Positions 11,670 through 19,932 of a stretch of 64,000 nt of DNA are shown here, in pieces. The stretch spans positions 124,001 to 188,000 of the forward strand of contig JALHJW010000003.1 in NCBI GenBank assembly GCA_022839785.1, written 5' to 3'. Positions within the stretch are counted from its first letter, which is position 1, and every line of letters begins with the position of its first letter. Source of the stretch: Desulfovibrio sp. Its GTDB lineage: Bacteria; Desulfobacterota; Desulfovibrionia; Desulfovibrionales; Desulfovibrionaceae. The notes under the pieces are model-generated. The model ran no database searches. It was not told the DNA's origin and saw nothing but the letters and a program-made list of their open reading frames with translations. Position numbers and translations under genes: made by a program.

Positions 11670-12839
11670 CTACAGCACCTCGCGCAGGCACTTGCCCAGG
11701 CGCTTGATGCCCTCGGCGATGCGCGCGGGCGTGGAGTTGGAGAAGTTCAGGCGGAAGCTTCCGTCCGTGCCGTCCACGTAGAACGGCTTGCCCGGCACGA
11801 AGGCCACGTCCTTCTTGATGACCTTGTCGAAGACCGCCACGGCCGAGACGCCCTCGGGCAGGGTGCACCACAGGAACATGCCGCCCTCGGGCTCGGAATG
11901 CCGCACCTCCGGAGGGAAGTGCTCCTTGATGGCCGCGACCATGGCCTCGCGGCGTTCGCCGTATTCCTTGCGGATCAGGGCGATGTGCGCGTCGATGTCG
12001 TTGTCCGCGAGATAGCGGGCCAGGACGCGCTGCGTGAACGAGGAGGTGTGCAGGTCCGAGGCCTGCTTGGCCGTGACCAGGTGGTGCATGATCCCGGGCT
12101 TGGCCGCGACCCAGCCCACGCGCAGGCCGGGCGCCACGATCTTGGAGAAGGAGCCCATGAGCACGGCCTGTTCGCTGTCCAGATAGGCGCGCACGGGCGG
12201 CATGTCCTGGCCCAGGAAGCGGAGTTCGCCGTAGGGGTTGTCCTCCAGGAAGACGGCGTCCGAGGCGGCCAGCAGCCGCGCGGCCTCCTGACGCGTGGTC
12301 AGGTCCCAGGCCGTGCCCGAGGGGTTCTGGAAGGTGGGCACGCCGTAAAAGAGGCGCACGCCCTCCTCCAGGCGCATGGCCAGCTCTTCGAGGTCCGGCC
12401 CCGAGGGGGTCAGCTCCACGGTGGCGAAGTCCACGCCGAAGAAGGAGAAGCACTGGATGGCCCCGAGATAGCCCGGCCGCTCGATGAGCACGGTGTCGCC
12501 CTCGTCGAGCAGGACCTTGGCCATGAGGTCCAGCCCCTGCTGCGAGCCCGAGGTGATGAGGATCTCCTCGGGGGGGATGTCCAGCCCCCACTTCTCGCGG
12601 TAGCGGCGCGAGATGAATTCGCGCAGGGGGGGAAAGCCCTCGGTGGTGGAATACTGCAGGGCCTGCGGCCCCTGCTCGGCCAGCACGGCCTGGGCCGCAT
12701 CGGCGAAGGCCCTGACCGGGAAGTGGTCCGGGCTGGGCAGTCCGCCCGCGAAGGAGATGACCTCGGGCCGCTGGGTGACCTTCAGGATCTCGCGGATGTA
12801 GGAACGGTGCACATTGGCCATGCGGCGCGACAGGCGCAT
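11670..12839 (-). CDS. PLP-dependent aminotransferase, class I/II (LysN/2-aminoadipate type)
   Basis: This is a 389-residue fold-type I aminotransferase. The Schiff-base lysine is Lys233 in MGSFSKIVAPGLRVGW. Other motifs are SGSQQGLDL (PLP phosphate contact), FQNPSG and EDNPYGELRF. The family groups 2-aminoadipate, aromatic and branched-chain aminotransferases and the MocR C-terminal domain, so the substrate is uncertain. The start at 12839 is set by a GGAGGG ribosome-binding site. It lies 118 nt downstream of zraR on the same strand, so read-through from the zra operon is possible, although a small GGCGG/CCGCC hairpin follows the zraR stop. Confidence 0.82.
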   Translation of the reverse strand: MRLSRRMANVHRSYIREILKVTQRPEVISFAGGLPSPDHFPVRAFADAAQAVLAEQGPQALQYSTTEGFPPLREFISRRYREKWGLDIPPEEILITSGSQQGLDLMAKVLLDEGDTVLIERPGYLGAIQCFSFFGVDFATVELTPSGPDLEELAMRLEEGVRLFYGVPTFQNPSGTAWDLTTRQEAARLLAASDAVFLEDNPYGELRFLGQDMPPVRAYLDSEQAVLMGSFSKIVAPGLRVGWVAAKPGIMHHLVTAKQASDLHTSSFTQRVLARYLADNDIDAHIALIRKEYGERREAMVAAIKEHFPPEVRHSEPEGGMFLWCTLPEGVSAVAVFDKVIKKDVAFVPGKPFYVDGTDGSFRLNFSNSTPARIAEGIKRLGKCLREVL

Positions 12840-12957
12840 CGGAAAACCCTCCGGATGACGAGTGCCGCCGAATCTGCACCCGAGGCAAGCGAAAGGCAAG
12901 CGGGATATTGTCCCGGTGACGCCTGAAGGCGCGCGGGGAGAGCGGCGGAAAGGCCGC

Positions 12958-14373
12958 CTATCTCCTGGCCAGCCCGTACTTGCGCAGCTTGTACTGCAGG
13001 GTGCGGCGACTGACGCCCAGGGCTTCGGCGGTCTTCTCGCGGTGCCCGCCGTGAACTTCCAGGGCGCGGGCGATGGCCTCGCGCTCGGCGTCGTCCAGAG
13101 ACGCGGCCGGGGCGGACGGAGCAGAAGGGACCGGGCCGCTCCCCTCGGCGGCCCCGGGCGCGCTGCCGGAGGTGCCGCCTCCCCAGGCGCGCAGCACCTG
13201 CGGGGGCAACAGGTCCGGGGTCAGGGTGTCGGCGCGGGCCAGGATCAGGGCGCGTTCGAGCACGTTCTCAAGTTCGCGCACGTTGCCCGGCCAGTTCCAG
13301 GCGAGCAGCGCGTCCAGGAAGGCGGGCGAGGGGTCGCGCACCTGCTTGCGGTTCTTCTCCCCCAGGCGACGCAGGAGATGCGCGGCCAGGAGCGGGACGT
13401 CGCCGGGCCGCTCGCGCAGGGGGGGGATGGTCAGCTCCAGCACGGCCAGACGGTAGTAGAGGTCCTCGCGAAAGCGCCCCGCCGCCGCCTCGGCCTTCAG
13501 GTCGCGGTTGGTGGCGGCCAGGATGCGTACGTCCACGGGCTCGGGCTTCACCCCGCCCAGCGGCTCCACCACGCGCTCCTGCAGGGCGCGCAGCAGCTTG
13601 GCCTGCAGCGCCAGGGGCAGTTCGCCCACCTCGTCCAGAAAAAGCGTGCCGCCCCCGGCCAGTTGGAAACGGCCGGGCTTGTTCGTCACCGCGCCGGTGA
13701 ACGCGCCCTTGACGTAGCCGAACAGCTCGGACTCCAGCAGATCGCCCGGCAGGGCCGCGCAGTTGACCTTGACGAGCGGCCCGGTGGCGCGGTGACTGGC
13801 CGCGTGCAGCATCTCCGCCACCAGCTCCTTGCCCGTGCCGGACTCGCCCAGGATGAGCACCGTGGCCTCGGACGGCCCCACCTGGGCCACGGTCTGGCGC
13901 AGCCGCTCCATGGCCGGGCTCTGGCCCACGAGTTCCGGGCCGCGCGCCAGCCCCGCCTTGAGCGCGGCGTTCTCGCGCAAGAGGCGCGCGTAGTCGAAGG
14001 CCTTGTCCAGCACGGCCAGCAGCTCGTCGTTGTCCGCGGGCTTGGTGAGATAGTCGTAGGCCCCGTGCTTCATGGCTTCCACGGCCGCGCCCACCGAGCC
14101 GTAGGCCGTGAGCATGATCACCGGCAGGCCGGGTCGCGCCGCGAGGATCTCGGCCAGCACGGCCGAGCCCTCCATGTCCGGCATGCGCATGTCGAGCAGC
14201 ACCGCGTCGGGCCGGGTCTCGGCCAGCCGCGTCAGGCCCTCGCGGCCGCCGCCGGCCTCGTCCACGCGCCAGCCGCCGTCCTCCAGCACGACGCGCAGCA
14301 TCATGCGGTGGCCGGGCTCGTCGTCGATGACCAGCACGCGGCGCGTTCCGCCGGGCACGGCCGGATCAGCCAT
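12958..14373 (-). CDS. zraR: Sigma-54-dependent response regulator (ZraR/NtrC family)
   Basis: This is a 471-residue enhancer-binding protein. The receiver domain (10-125) has the acidic pair at 17-18, phosphoacceptor Asp61 in LLDMRMP and Lys111. The AAA+ sigma-54 interaction domain (about 146-380) has Walker A GESGTGKE at 177-183, a GAFTGA loop at 223-228 (so it can contact sigma-54), and Walker [12 protein letters not shown] Pro/Gly/Ala-rich linker (397-425) precedes a Fis-type helix-turn-helix (about 432-468). It overlaps the 3' end of the sensor kinase gene by 8 nt. With the ZraP-like gene and a sigma-54 promoter upstream, this is read as ZraR. HydG/AtoC-type regulators are close alternatives. 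Confidence 0.88.
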   Translation of the reverse strand: MADPAVPGGTRRVLVIDDEPGHRMMLRVVLEDGGWRVDEAGGGREGLTRLAETRPDAVLLDMRMPDMEGSAVLAEILAARPGLPVIMLTAYGSVGAAVEAMKHGAYDYLTKPADNDELLAVLDKAFDYARLLRENAALKAGLARGPELVGQSPAMERLRQTVAQVGPSEATVLILGESGTGKELVAEMLHAASHRATGPLVKVNCAALPGDLLESELFGYVKGAFTGAVTNKPGRFQLAGGGTLFLDEVGELPLALQAKLLRALQERVVEPLGGVKPEPVDVRILAATNRDLKAEAAAGRFREDLYYRLAVLELTIPPLRERPGDVPLLAAHLLRRLGEKNRKQVRDPSPAFLDALLAWNWPGNVRELENVLERALILARADTLTPDLLPPQVLRAWGGGTSGSAPGAAEGSGPVPSAPSAPAASLDDAEREAIARALEVHGGHREKTAEALGVSRRTLQYKLRKYGLARR

Positions 14374-16117
14374 CCGTTCCCTCCTTGAGCAGGACGTGGA
14401 CCGTCGTGCCCTCGTCCGCGACGCTCTCGATGGACAGGCTGCCCCCCCAGGACTCCACGATGCTCTGCACGATGGGCAGCCCGAGGCCCGTGCCTCCCTC
14501 GCGCGTGGTGAAGAAGGGCTCCAGGGCGCGGTCGCGCTCCTCCGGAACCATGCCGCGGCCGTTGTCGCTCACGCTGACGCGCACCATGCGCCCCGCTGCC
14601 GACACGCGCACCGCCGCCTCCCCGCCCCCGCCCGGCAGGGCGGCCAGGGCGTTGAGCAGGAGATTCAGCAGAATCTGCTTGAGCCCGTCCGCGTCGCCCA
14701 GCACCACGCCCCCGCCCTCCACGACGAGGCGCGCGCCGCGCTCCTCCACGTCCAGGGCGATGAGCCGGGCCACCTCGTCGGCCACGGCCCGGGCGTCCAC
14801 GGGCTCCAGGGCCTGGACGCGCGGCCGGGCCAGGAAGAGCAGGTCGGTGATGACCTTGTTCAGCCTATCGGCCTCGCGCACCATGGTCGCGGCATACTCC
14901 TCGTCCGGCTTCTGTCCCGCCAGCCTGCGCGCGAAGAACTGCGCGAAACCGCGCAGGGAGGAGAGCGGATTGCGCACCTCGTGCGCCACGGCCGCGGCCA
15001 TGCGGCCCACGGCCGCCAGCTTCTCGGCCTGGCGCAGCTTCTCCTCCATGTCCAGCTCCTCGGTGCGGTCGCGCAGCAGCGCGATGCTGCCCTGCCCCTC
15101 GCCCAGGGAACGGAACAGCATCTCCAGCCTGCGGCCGCCGACCTCGGTCTGCACCGGACCGCCCGCCCCGGCCGCCTCCGCGGCGACCTTGGAGAGGGCG
15201 TCGGGCAGCACCTCGGCCAGGGGGCGGCCCACCAGGCCCTCGCCCAGCCACCCGGAGACCGCGGCGTTGGCCGCGCCGATGCGGCCGTCCGCGTCCACGG
15301 AAAGCAGGCCGTCGGGCATGGTGTCCAGAAGCTGGGAATTGAAATGCTCCAGCCGGGCCAGGCGGCGTCCGGCCTCGCGCCGCCGGGCGTAGGCCCGGGC
15401 CAGGAAGAGGAAGAGCGTGGCCGCGCCGAGCACGAAGCCGGTCTGGTACATGGCGGCGCGCATGTCCTCGGCGTGCAGCCGCAGGTATTCGTCCACGCCC
15501 AGGCCCAAAACGAACCAGACGCCCTCTGGACCGGAGCAGCTCAGCGATTCGTCGCGTTCGCAAAGCTGGGCCAGGGAGCGCATGGCCCGGTCGAGATGCA
15601 CGAAGACGGTGGTCCCGCCCACGGGCACCAGCCCGACCCAGCCCTGGCCCTGGCGCATGGCCTGCAGCGCCTCGGCCGGGAGGTGGGGCGTCCCGCTGCC
15701 GGGTTCTCCGAAGGAGGACAGGGTCCGGCCGTCCGACGCCACCAGGCCGAGAAAGCGGATGTCGCTGCCCTGCACGGTTTCGCGGAAGAATTCGTCCGTC
15801 GCGGATCCCATGCCGAAGCCGCCGCGCCGGTCCTGTCCCATGTGGCGGCCCGGCCCCGGGTGCCGCCCCGGGCCGTCCGGCGCCTCGTGCGGCGCTTCGG
15901 GCGGCGGGGGCATGAAGGGCCGCAGGCGGCGGATCAGATGCACCTGCACCCCGCGCGAGACCACGCCCGCGGTCAGGGCCAGATGGCGGTCGAGCAGCTC
16001 GCGCTGGCGGCGCACGCCGTCCCAGGCCATGTAGATCAGGCTGGCGGCGATGAGCAGCGCGGCGAGCGCGGCCATGAAGGTCGCGCCCCTGTCCCTGGTC
16101 TCGGCCTGGATGTCCAT
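14366..16117 (-). CDS. zraS: Membrane sensor histidine kinase (ZraS-like)
   Basis: This is a 583-residue sensor kinase. TM1 spans about 14-32 and TM2 about 226-241, enclosing a periplasmic sensor region. That region contains a Pro/Gly/His/Met-rich insert (about 68-105) that could bind metal, and two cysteines (about 186 and 194). It is followed by a PAS domain (about 258-350), HisKA with His379 in AHEVRNPLSSLRGFAQF, and HATPase_c with N-box NLLLNAL (485-491), DNGRG (518-522) and GTGLGL (542-547). It is co-directional with zraR downstream (8-nt overlap) and the ZraP-like gene upstream (141 nt). The signal sensed, zinc or envelope stress, is inferred from neighbours. Confidence 0.87.
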   Translation of the reverse strand: MDIQAETRDRGATFMAALAALLIAASLIYMAWDGVRRQRELLDRHLALTAGVVSRGVQVHLIRRLRPFMPPPPEAPHEAPDGPGRHPGPGRHMGQDRRGGFGMGSATDEFFRETVQGSDIRFLGLVASDGRTLSSFGEPGSGTPHLPAEALQAMRQGQGWVGLVPVGGTTVFVHLDRAMRSLAQLCERDESLSCSGPEGVWFVLGLGVDEYLRLHAEDMRAAMYQTGFVLGAATLFLFLARAYARRREAGRRLARLEHFNSQLLDTMPDGLLSVDADGRIGAANAAVSGWLGEGLVGRPLAEVLPDALSKVAAEAAGAGGPVQTEVGGRRLEMLFRSLGEGQGSIALLRDRTEELDMEEKLRQAEKLAAVGRMAAAVAHEVRNPLSSLRGFAQFFARRLAGQKPDEEYAATMVREADRLNKVITDLLFLARPRVQALEPVDARAVADEVARLIALDVEERGARLVVEGGGVVLGDADGLKQILLNLLLNALAALPGGGGEAAVRVSAAGRMVRVSVSDNGRGMVPEERDRALEPFFTTREGGTGLGLPIVQSIVESWGGSLSIESVADEGTTVHVLLKEGTDG

Positions 16118-16175
16118 GCCCTGCTCCGTAGCGCGATAGCGCGGCCTTGGCTAGTGGATGAGACCCCGGAGGGGG

Positions 16176-16208
16176 CCGGACCCGGCGGGATGGAGTCGCC
16201 GGGCCCGG
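16176..16208 (-). promoter_or_regulatory. Intercistronic hairpin between zraP and zraS
   Basis: CCGG-A-CCCGGCG (16176-16187) pairs with CGCCGGG-C-CCGG (16197-16208) across a 9-nt loop with one mismatch. No T-tract follows on the minus strand. It may stabilise the zraP message or reduce read-through into zraSR, which would make ZraP more abundant than its regulators. Confidence 0.4.
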
Positions 16209-16258
16209 CCAGGGGCGTGTGTGTGGCGTGGAAGGGGAGGAGGCGGTCGGAACGTTGT

Positions 16259-16732
16259 CTAGTTGACGCCGGGGCAGTCGGCCGGACCCTGGCCGCCGCA
16301 GGGGCCGCAGCCGCCGCGGCCCATCTTGCCGCCCATCATGCCGTGACCCGTGCCGGGGCCCATGCCGCGGCCGCCCAGCTCGACGCCCTCGGCTTCGAGC
16401 TTCTTCTGCAGGGTCTCGCGCTCGGCGAACATCTTGGCGCGCAGGTCCTTCATCTCGGCCACCAGGGTCTGGATGCGCTTGGCGTCGCTGCCCTTGAGCG
16501 CGTCCAACTCGGTCTGCTTGGCCCACAGGTCCTCGCGCAGGGCGAACATCTTGGCGCGGTGCTCGTCCATGATCTTCTCCACCACGGCCTGCTTCTCGGG
16601 CGGGAGGGCCTGGTAGTAGACCGGACCGCGGCCGCCGTGGCCGCCGTGTCCGGGACCGAAGGCCATGGCCTGGGTGGCGAGGAGTCCGGCCAGCAGGGCC
16701 GTGACGCCGAGGATGGTGAGAGAGCGCTTCAT
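16259..16732 (-). CDS. zraP: Periplasmic ZraP/Spy-like metal-resistance protein
   Basis: This is a 157-residue exported protein. It has a signal peptide (MKRSLTILGVTALLAGLLATQAMA, cleavage near residue 24), a Gly/His-rich N-terminus (GPGHGGHGG), a long amphipathic helical core (about 43-115) typical of the Spy/CpxP/ZraP LTXXQ superfamily, and a Gly/Met/His-rich tail with three cysteines (GCGPCGG and a final DCPG). ZraP is a zinc-binding periplasmic chaperone in enterobacteria. The start at 16732 has an AAGGAGGA ribosome-binding site. A sigma-54 promoter lies 52-66 nt upstream and the ZraS/ZraR-like pair is just downstream, supporting the identification. Confidence 0.82.
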   Translation of the reverse strand: MKRSLTILGVTALLAGLLATQAMAFGPGHGGHGGRGPVYYQALPPEKQAVVEKIMDEHRAKMFALREDLWAKQTELDALKGSDAKRIQTLVAEMKDLRAKMFAERETLQKKLEAEGVELGGRGMGPGTGHGMMGGKMGRGGCGPCGGQGPADCPGVN

Positions 16733-16783
16733 AACGATTCCTCCTTGGGAGTTGCACATGTCCGTGCTCATGCCTCCCCTTGA

Positions 16784-16798
16784 GCAGGAGCCGTGCCA
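16784..16798 (-). promoter_or_regulatory. Sigma-54 promoter of zraP
   Basis: The minus strand reads TGGCACGGCTCCTGC. GG and GC are spaced exactly as in the -24/-12 consensus TGGCACG-N4-TTGC, with one mismatch (CTGC). The predicted transcription start is about 16772, some 40 nt before the zraP ATG. The neighbouring regulator carries the GAFTGA loop needed for sigma-54 contact. Confidence 0.8.
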
Positions 16799-16800
16799 AA

Positions 16801-16822
16801 CATGAAAACTTCATGATTCATG
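16801..16822. promoter_or_regulatory. Overlapping CATGAA/TTCATG palindromes upstream of the -24 element
   Basis: CATGAA-AAC-TTCATG (16801-16815) and CATGA-T-TCATG (16812-16822) are perfect palindromes that share bases and lie directly upstream of the sigma-54 -24 element. This could be a site for a second regulator or an architectural protein. Confidence 0.45.
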
Positions 16823-16861
16823 AGAGTTACAGACTACGCACCAGGGCTCTCTCTTCATCGT

Positions 16862-16916
16862 ATGTGCAATTACCTGCACATGATGCGTGCAACCGGCTGC
16901 ACATGCTCCTGCACAT
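16862..16916. promoter_or_regulatory. Putative ZraR enhancer: repeated CTGCACAT half-sites
   Basis: ATGTGCA-N6-TGCACAT (16862-16881) is a perfect 7-bp inverted repeat. GTGCA-N6-TGCAC (16887-16902) is a second with the same spacer. A third CTGCACAT copy sits at 16909-16916, giving three direct copies of CTGCACAT (16874, 16897, 16909). The cluster lies about 65-120 bp upstream of the sigma-54 promoter, where NtrC-type enhancers normally sit. It is also within 120 bp of the divergent nfuA-like gene. Confidence 0.65.
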
Positions 16917-16979
16917 CGCCCGCGTTGACATCGCCCCAAAGGCCAGCTACCCAACCGCCCATTCGAACGGAGGTGCGCC

Positions 16980-17213
16980 ATGCGCGACAAGGTGGAGGCG
17001 GCCCTGGCCATGATCCGCCCCTTTCTGCAACGGGACGGCGGCGACGTCGAGTTGGTCGAGGTCACGCCGGACGGCGTGGTCCGCGTGCGCCTCACCGGTG
17101 CCTGCAAAGGCTGCCCGCGCGCCCACGCCACCCTGAAGAACGGCGTGGAGAAGGTCGTGCTCAAGGAAGTGCCCGAGGCCATGCGCGTCGAGGCCGTGCA
17201 GCAGGACGCCTGA
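16980..17213 (+). CDS. NifU C-terminal-domain (Nfu-type) iron-sulfur protein
   Basis: This 77-residue protein consists only of the NifU C-terminal (Nfu) domain, which carries or transfers Fe-S clusters. The signature is RDGGDVELVEVTPDGVVRVRLTGACKGCP with the cluster-binding CxxC at Cys42 and Cys45. It starts at an ATG preceded by GGAGGTG. gltX follows after 44 nt and may be co-transcribed. It is divergent from zraP across the enhancer-like repeats. No other Fe-S assembly gene is in the window. Confidence 0.9.
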   Translation: MRDKVEAALAMIRPFLQRDGGDVELVEVTPDGVVRVRLTGACKGCPRAHATLKNGVEKVVLKEVPEAMRVEAVQQDA

Positions 17214-17257
17214 TCCCTTCTTCAGCCAACGCCCTTTCACCACCCGAGGAAAACGCC

Positions 17258-18652
17258 ATGAGCCGGATCGTCACCCGTTTCGCCCCCAGCCCCACCGGCT
17301 TCCTGCACGTCGGCGGCGCGCGCACCGCCATCTTCTCCTGGCTGCTCGCGAGAAGCCGGAACGGCCGGTTCCTGCTGCGCATCGAGGACACGGACCGCGA
17401 GCGTTCCACGCCCGAGGCCACCCAGGCCATCCTCGACGGCATGACCTGGCTGGGCCTGGACTGGGACGGCGAGATTTTCTACCAGTCCGAGCGGGCGCAC
17501 ATCCACAACGCCGCCGTGGACAGGATGCTCGAAACCGGCCAGGCCTACTGGTGCGAATGCTCGCCCGAAGAGGTCGAGGCCATGCGCGAGAAGGCCCGCG
17601 GCGAAGGCCGCAAGCCCAAGTACGACGGCCGCTGCCGCGAACGGGGCCTGGGTCCCGGCCCGGGCCGCGTGGTGCGGCTGAAGGCCCCGCAGGACGGCGC
17701 GACCTCCTTCGACGACATGGTCAAGGGCCCCATCTCCATCGCCAACGAGGAGATGGACGACCTCATCCTCAGGCGCTCGGACGGCTCGCCCACCTACAAC
17801 CTGGCCGTGGTCGTGGACGACGCCGAGATGGGCGTGACCCACGTCCTGCGCGGCGAGGACCACGTCTCCAACACCCCGCGCCAGATCCAGATCTACCGCG
17901 CCCTGGGCCTGCCCGTGCCGCGCTTCGGCCACGTGCCCATGATCCTCGGGCCGGACAAAAAGAAGCTCTCCAAGCGCCACGGCGCGACGTCGGTCTTCGA
18001 CTACCACCACCAGGGCATCCTGCCCGAGGCCATGGTCAACTACCTCGCCCGCCTGGGCTGGTCCTGCGGCGACCAGGAAATCTTCTCCAAGGACGACCTC
18101 GTCCGCCTCTTCACCACGGAGAACCTCGGCTCCTCGGCCGCGGTCTTCGACATGGACAAGCTGCTCTGGCTCAACGCCCACTACATCAAGGAAGCCGCGC
18201 CCGAACGCCTGGCCGACCTCCTGCCGCCCTTCTTCGAGGCCCAGGGCATGCCCGCGCCCGGCCGCGAGGCGCTGCTCACGGTCATCCCGCACTACCAGAC
18301 CCGGGCCAAGACCCTGGTCGAGTTCGCCGCCTCCTCCGCCTTCTTCTTCGTGGACGACGCGGCCCTGGTCTACGACCCCGCCGCCGTGGCCAAGTTCCTC
18401 ACCGCGGACGCCAAGGCCCGCCTGGCCGAACTGCGCGATCTCTTCGCCGCGCTGCCCAACTTCTCCGAAGAGAGCCTCGATACGGCCCTGAACGCCTACG
18501 TCACGGCCACGGACACCAGCTTCAAGGTCATCGCCCAGCCCCTGCGCATCGCCGTCACCGGCCGCACCCAGAGCCCGGGCCTGCACCAGACCCTGGCCGC
18601 CCTCGGCCGCGAGAAGTCCCTGGCCCGCATCGACCGGGCGCTGACGCTGTAG
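17258..18652 (+). CDS. gltX: Glutamate--tRNA ligase
   Basis: This is a 464-residue class I aminoacyl-tRNA synthetase that charges tRNA-Glu with glutamate. The HIGH-equivalent is HVGG at residues 17-20 in FAPSPTGFLHVGGARTA, and the KMSKS-equivalent is KLSKR at 236-240 in KKLSKRHGA. The C-terminal anticodon-binding helical domain is complete (ends RIDRALTL). The ATG at 17258 follows a GAGGAAAA ribosome-binding site. The product also feeds the C5 tetrapyrrole route, of which hemL lies at the right end of the window. A 50-bp perfect palindrome lies 21 nt after the stop. Confidence 0.97.
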   Translation: MSRIVTRFAPSPTGFLHVGGARTAIFSWLLARSRNGRFLLRIEDTDRERSTPEATQAILDGMTWLGLDWDGEIFYQSERAHIHNAAVDRMLETGQAYWCECSPEEVEAMREKARGEGRKPKYDGRCRERGLGPGPGRVVRLKAPQDGATSFDDMVKGPISIANEEMDDLILRRSDGSPTYNLAVVVDDAEMGVTHVLRGEDHVSNTPRQIQIYRALGLPVPRFGHVPMILGPDKKKLSKRHGATSVFDYHHQGILPEAMVNYLARLGWSCGDQEIFSKDDLVRLFTTENLGSSAAVFDMDKLLWLNAHYIKEAAPERLADLLPPFFEAQGMPAPGREALLTVIPHYQTRAKTLVEFAASSAFFFVDDAALVYDPAAVAKFLTADAKARLAELRDLFAALPNFSEESLDTALNAYVTATDTSFKVIAQPLRIAVTGRTQSPGLHQTLAALGREKSLARIDRALTL

Positions 18653-18673
18653 AAGCCGTCGTCCGAGCGGCAA

Positions 18674-18723
18674 GCACCGAGGGGAGGCGGAAACTTTTAA
18701 AAGTTTCCGCCTCCCCTCGGTGC
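18674..18723. repeat. Perfect 50-bp palindrome between gltX and rpmB
   Basis: Two 25-bp arms meet without a loop. The left arm runs GCACCGAGGGGAGGCGG then AAACTTTT, and the right arm is its exact reverse complement, centred on TTTTAAAA between 18698 and 18699. It lies in the convergent gltX/rpmB gap. In RNA either strand could fold into a long hairpin with U-rich stretches, so it may act as a bidirectional terminator. Its length and perfection exceed what a terminator needs. Confidence 0.8.
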
Positions 18724-18820
18724 GTCTCTCCCCTCCACCGTCCACAATCTTGGGCGCGCTCCGCGGAAGGAGCGGACGACGCGCCGCAACAGCGCCCCTT
18801 TGCGCGCGGATGGGTCGGCG

Positions 18821-18863
18821 GAAAAAAGAAACGCGGACCGCGCCTTTTCGGCGCGGTCCGCGT
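18821..18863 (-). terminator. Intrinsic terminator of rpmB
   Basis: ACGCGGACCGCGCC (18831-18844) and GGCGCGGTCCGCGT (18850-18863) form a perfect 14-bp stem with a TTTTC loop. On the minus strand it is followed by TTCTTTTTTC. This is a textbook rho-independent terminator 57 nt downstream of rpmB. Confidence 0.85.
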
Positions 18864-18919
18864 GGGATCGCTTGCCTGCGTGGCCTGGCGGGAGGGTGGT
18901 CCCGCCCGGGGCCTTCGCC

Positions 18920-19129
18920 CTACTGGGCGGCGCGGGGGCCGGGCTTGGTGATGAAGCCCGAGCGGATGCAGGAGGTGCAGACGTTCTGGGTGCAGACCTC
19001 GCCGCTCGCCAGCACGACCTTGACCTTCTGCAGGTTGGCGTTGAACACGCGCTTGGTCTTGATGTTGGAGTGCGACACGTTCTGCCCGGTCTGGCGCTTC
19101 TTGCCGCAGATGTAGCATTCCTTGCCCAT
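18920..19129 (-). CDS. rpmB: 50S ribosomal protein L28
   Basis: This is a 69-residue L28 of the cysteine-containing (C+) type: CYICGKK near the N-terminus and CTSC near residue 52 supply a zinc-binding CxxC pair. The typical SHSNIKTKRVFNANLQKV core follows. It is monocistronic, convergent with gltX, with its own terminator and an AGGAGG ribosome-binding site. The 5' leader contains a small TCCGGC/GCCGGA hairpin (19148-19168). Many bacteria carry zinc-free L28 paralogues under zinc control, but none is visible here. Confidence 0.95.
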   Translation of the reverse strand: MGKECYICGKKRQTGQNVSHSNIKTKRVFNANLQKVKVVLASGEVCTQNVCTSCIRSGFITKPGPRAAQ

Positions 19130-19297
19130 GGCCTTGTCCTCCTGGTATCCGGCGTCTGTCCAGCCGGAGCTATCCGCGCCGCGCGCACGTCTTGTTACTC
19201 TGATGCGGCGGATGGGTGTCGATGCGCGGCCCGGCCTTGCCGGACGCGAAGACCAAGGCTCTTAAACTCTCCGCCACAAAATGGCAAGCCTTTTTTC

Positions 19298-19326
19298 TTG
19301 ACAAGGTCACGGCTTGCTTCTAGGTT
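19298..19326 (+). promoter_or_regulatory. Predicted promoter of the DUF177-rpmF-plsX-fab operon
   Basis: A perfect TTGACA (19298-19303), a 17-bp spacer and TAGGTT (19321-19326) are placed 22 nt before the DUF177 start codon. It sits in an unusually AT-rich patch. GCAAGCC and GGCTTGC arms (19284-19290, 19311-19317) flank the -35 element and could form an operator. Confidence 0.7.
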
Positions 19327-19347
19327 CCCCTTTCTCCGCGAGGTGGT

Positions 19348-19869
19348 ATGCCTGAGCTTTGGATCGAACTGCCCAAGGACCCGGACGAGATCCGGGAGAT
19401 CGTGCTGGACGACCAGGGCCTCTGGCAGGCCTTCTGGACGGAGCACGCCATGCAGGTCACGGCGGCCGAGCCGCTGAAGGCCGTGCTGCGCGTGCATGTC
19501 CAGGACGGCGGCTGCTTCGTGGAGGGCGCGCTCACGGGCGCGGTGGTCCTGCCCTGCGACAGGTGCGCGGCCGACGTGCGCCACGACCTCGACGTGGCCT
19601 TCGAGGCCTACGAGACGCTTGAGGACGCGGACGCGGGCCCGGGCGAGAGCATCCTGCGCCAGACCCGCGGCGGCCTGGAGCTTGACGCGGCCGGGCTGGC
19701 CTGGCAGCAGTTCGTGCTCGACCTGCCGCCCAAGACCCTGTGCGCCGAGACCTGCAAGGGCCTGTGCGCACGCTGCGGCAAGGACCTGAACGACGGCCCC
19801 TGCGACTGCGGACCCGGCGAGGGCGACCCCCGCTTGTCCGCGCTGCGCGGGCTCAAGGTGAGTCATTAG
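19348..19869 (+). CDS. DUF177/YceD-family protein
   Basis: This is a 173-residue member of the YceD/DUF177 family, almost universally encoded just before rpmF, as here. A first Cys pair (LPCDRCAADV) and a C-terminal Cys-rich part (CAETCKGLCARCGKDLNDGPCDC) are typical and suggest zinc binding. The C-terminal CKGLC-x2-CGxDLN pattern is the diagnostic segment. Family members have been linked to 23S rRNA metabolism. The exact activity here is unassigned. It is the first gene of the rpmF-plsX-fab run, 22 nt behind a strong promoter. Confidence 0.85.
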   Translation: MPELWIELPKDPDEIREIVLDDQGLWQAFWTEHAMQVTAAEPLKAVLRVHVQDGGCFVEGALTGAVVLPCDRCAADVRHDLDVAFEAYETLEDADAGPGESILRQTRGGLELDAAGLAWQQFVLDLPPKTLCAETCKGLCARCGKDLNDGPCDCGPGEGDPRLSALRGLKVSH

Positions 19870-19932
19870 GACCGGTACGCGGGCGGGAAAGATCCCCTGC
19901 CCCGCATGCGTCTTTCATAAGGAGAGGTAACC

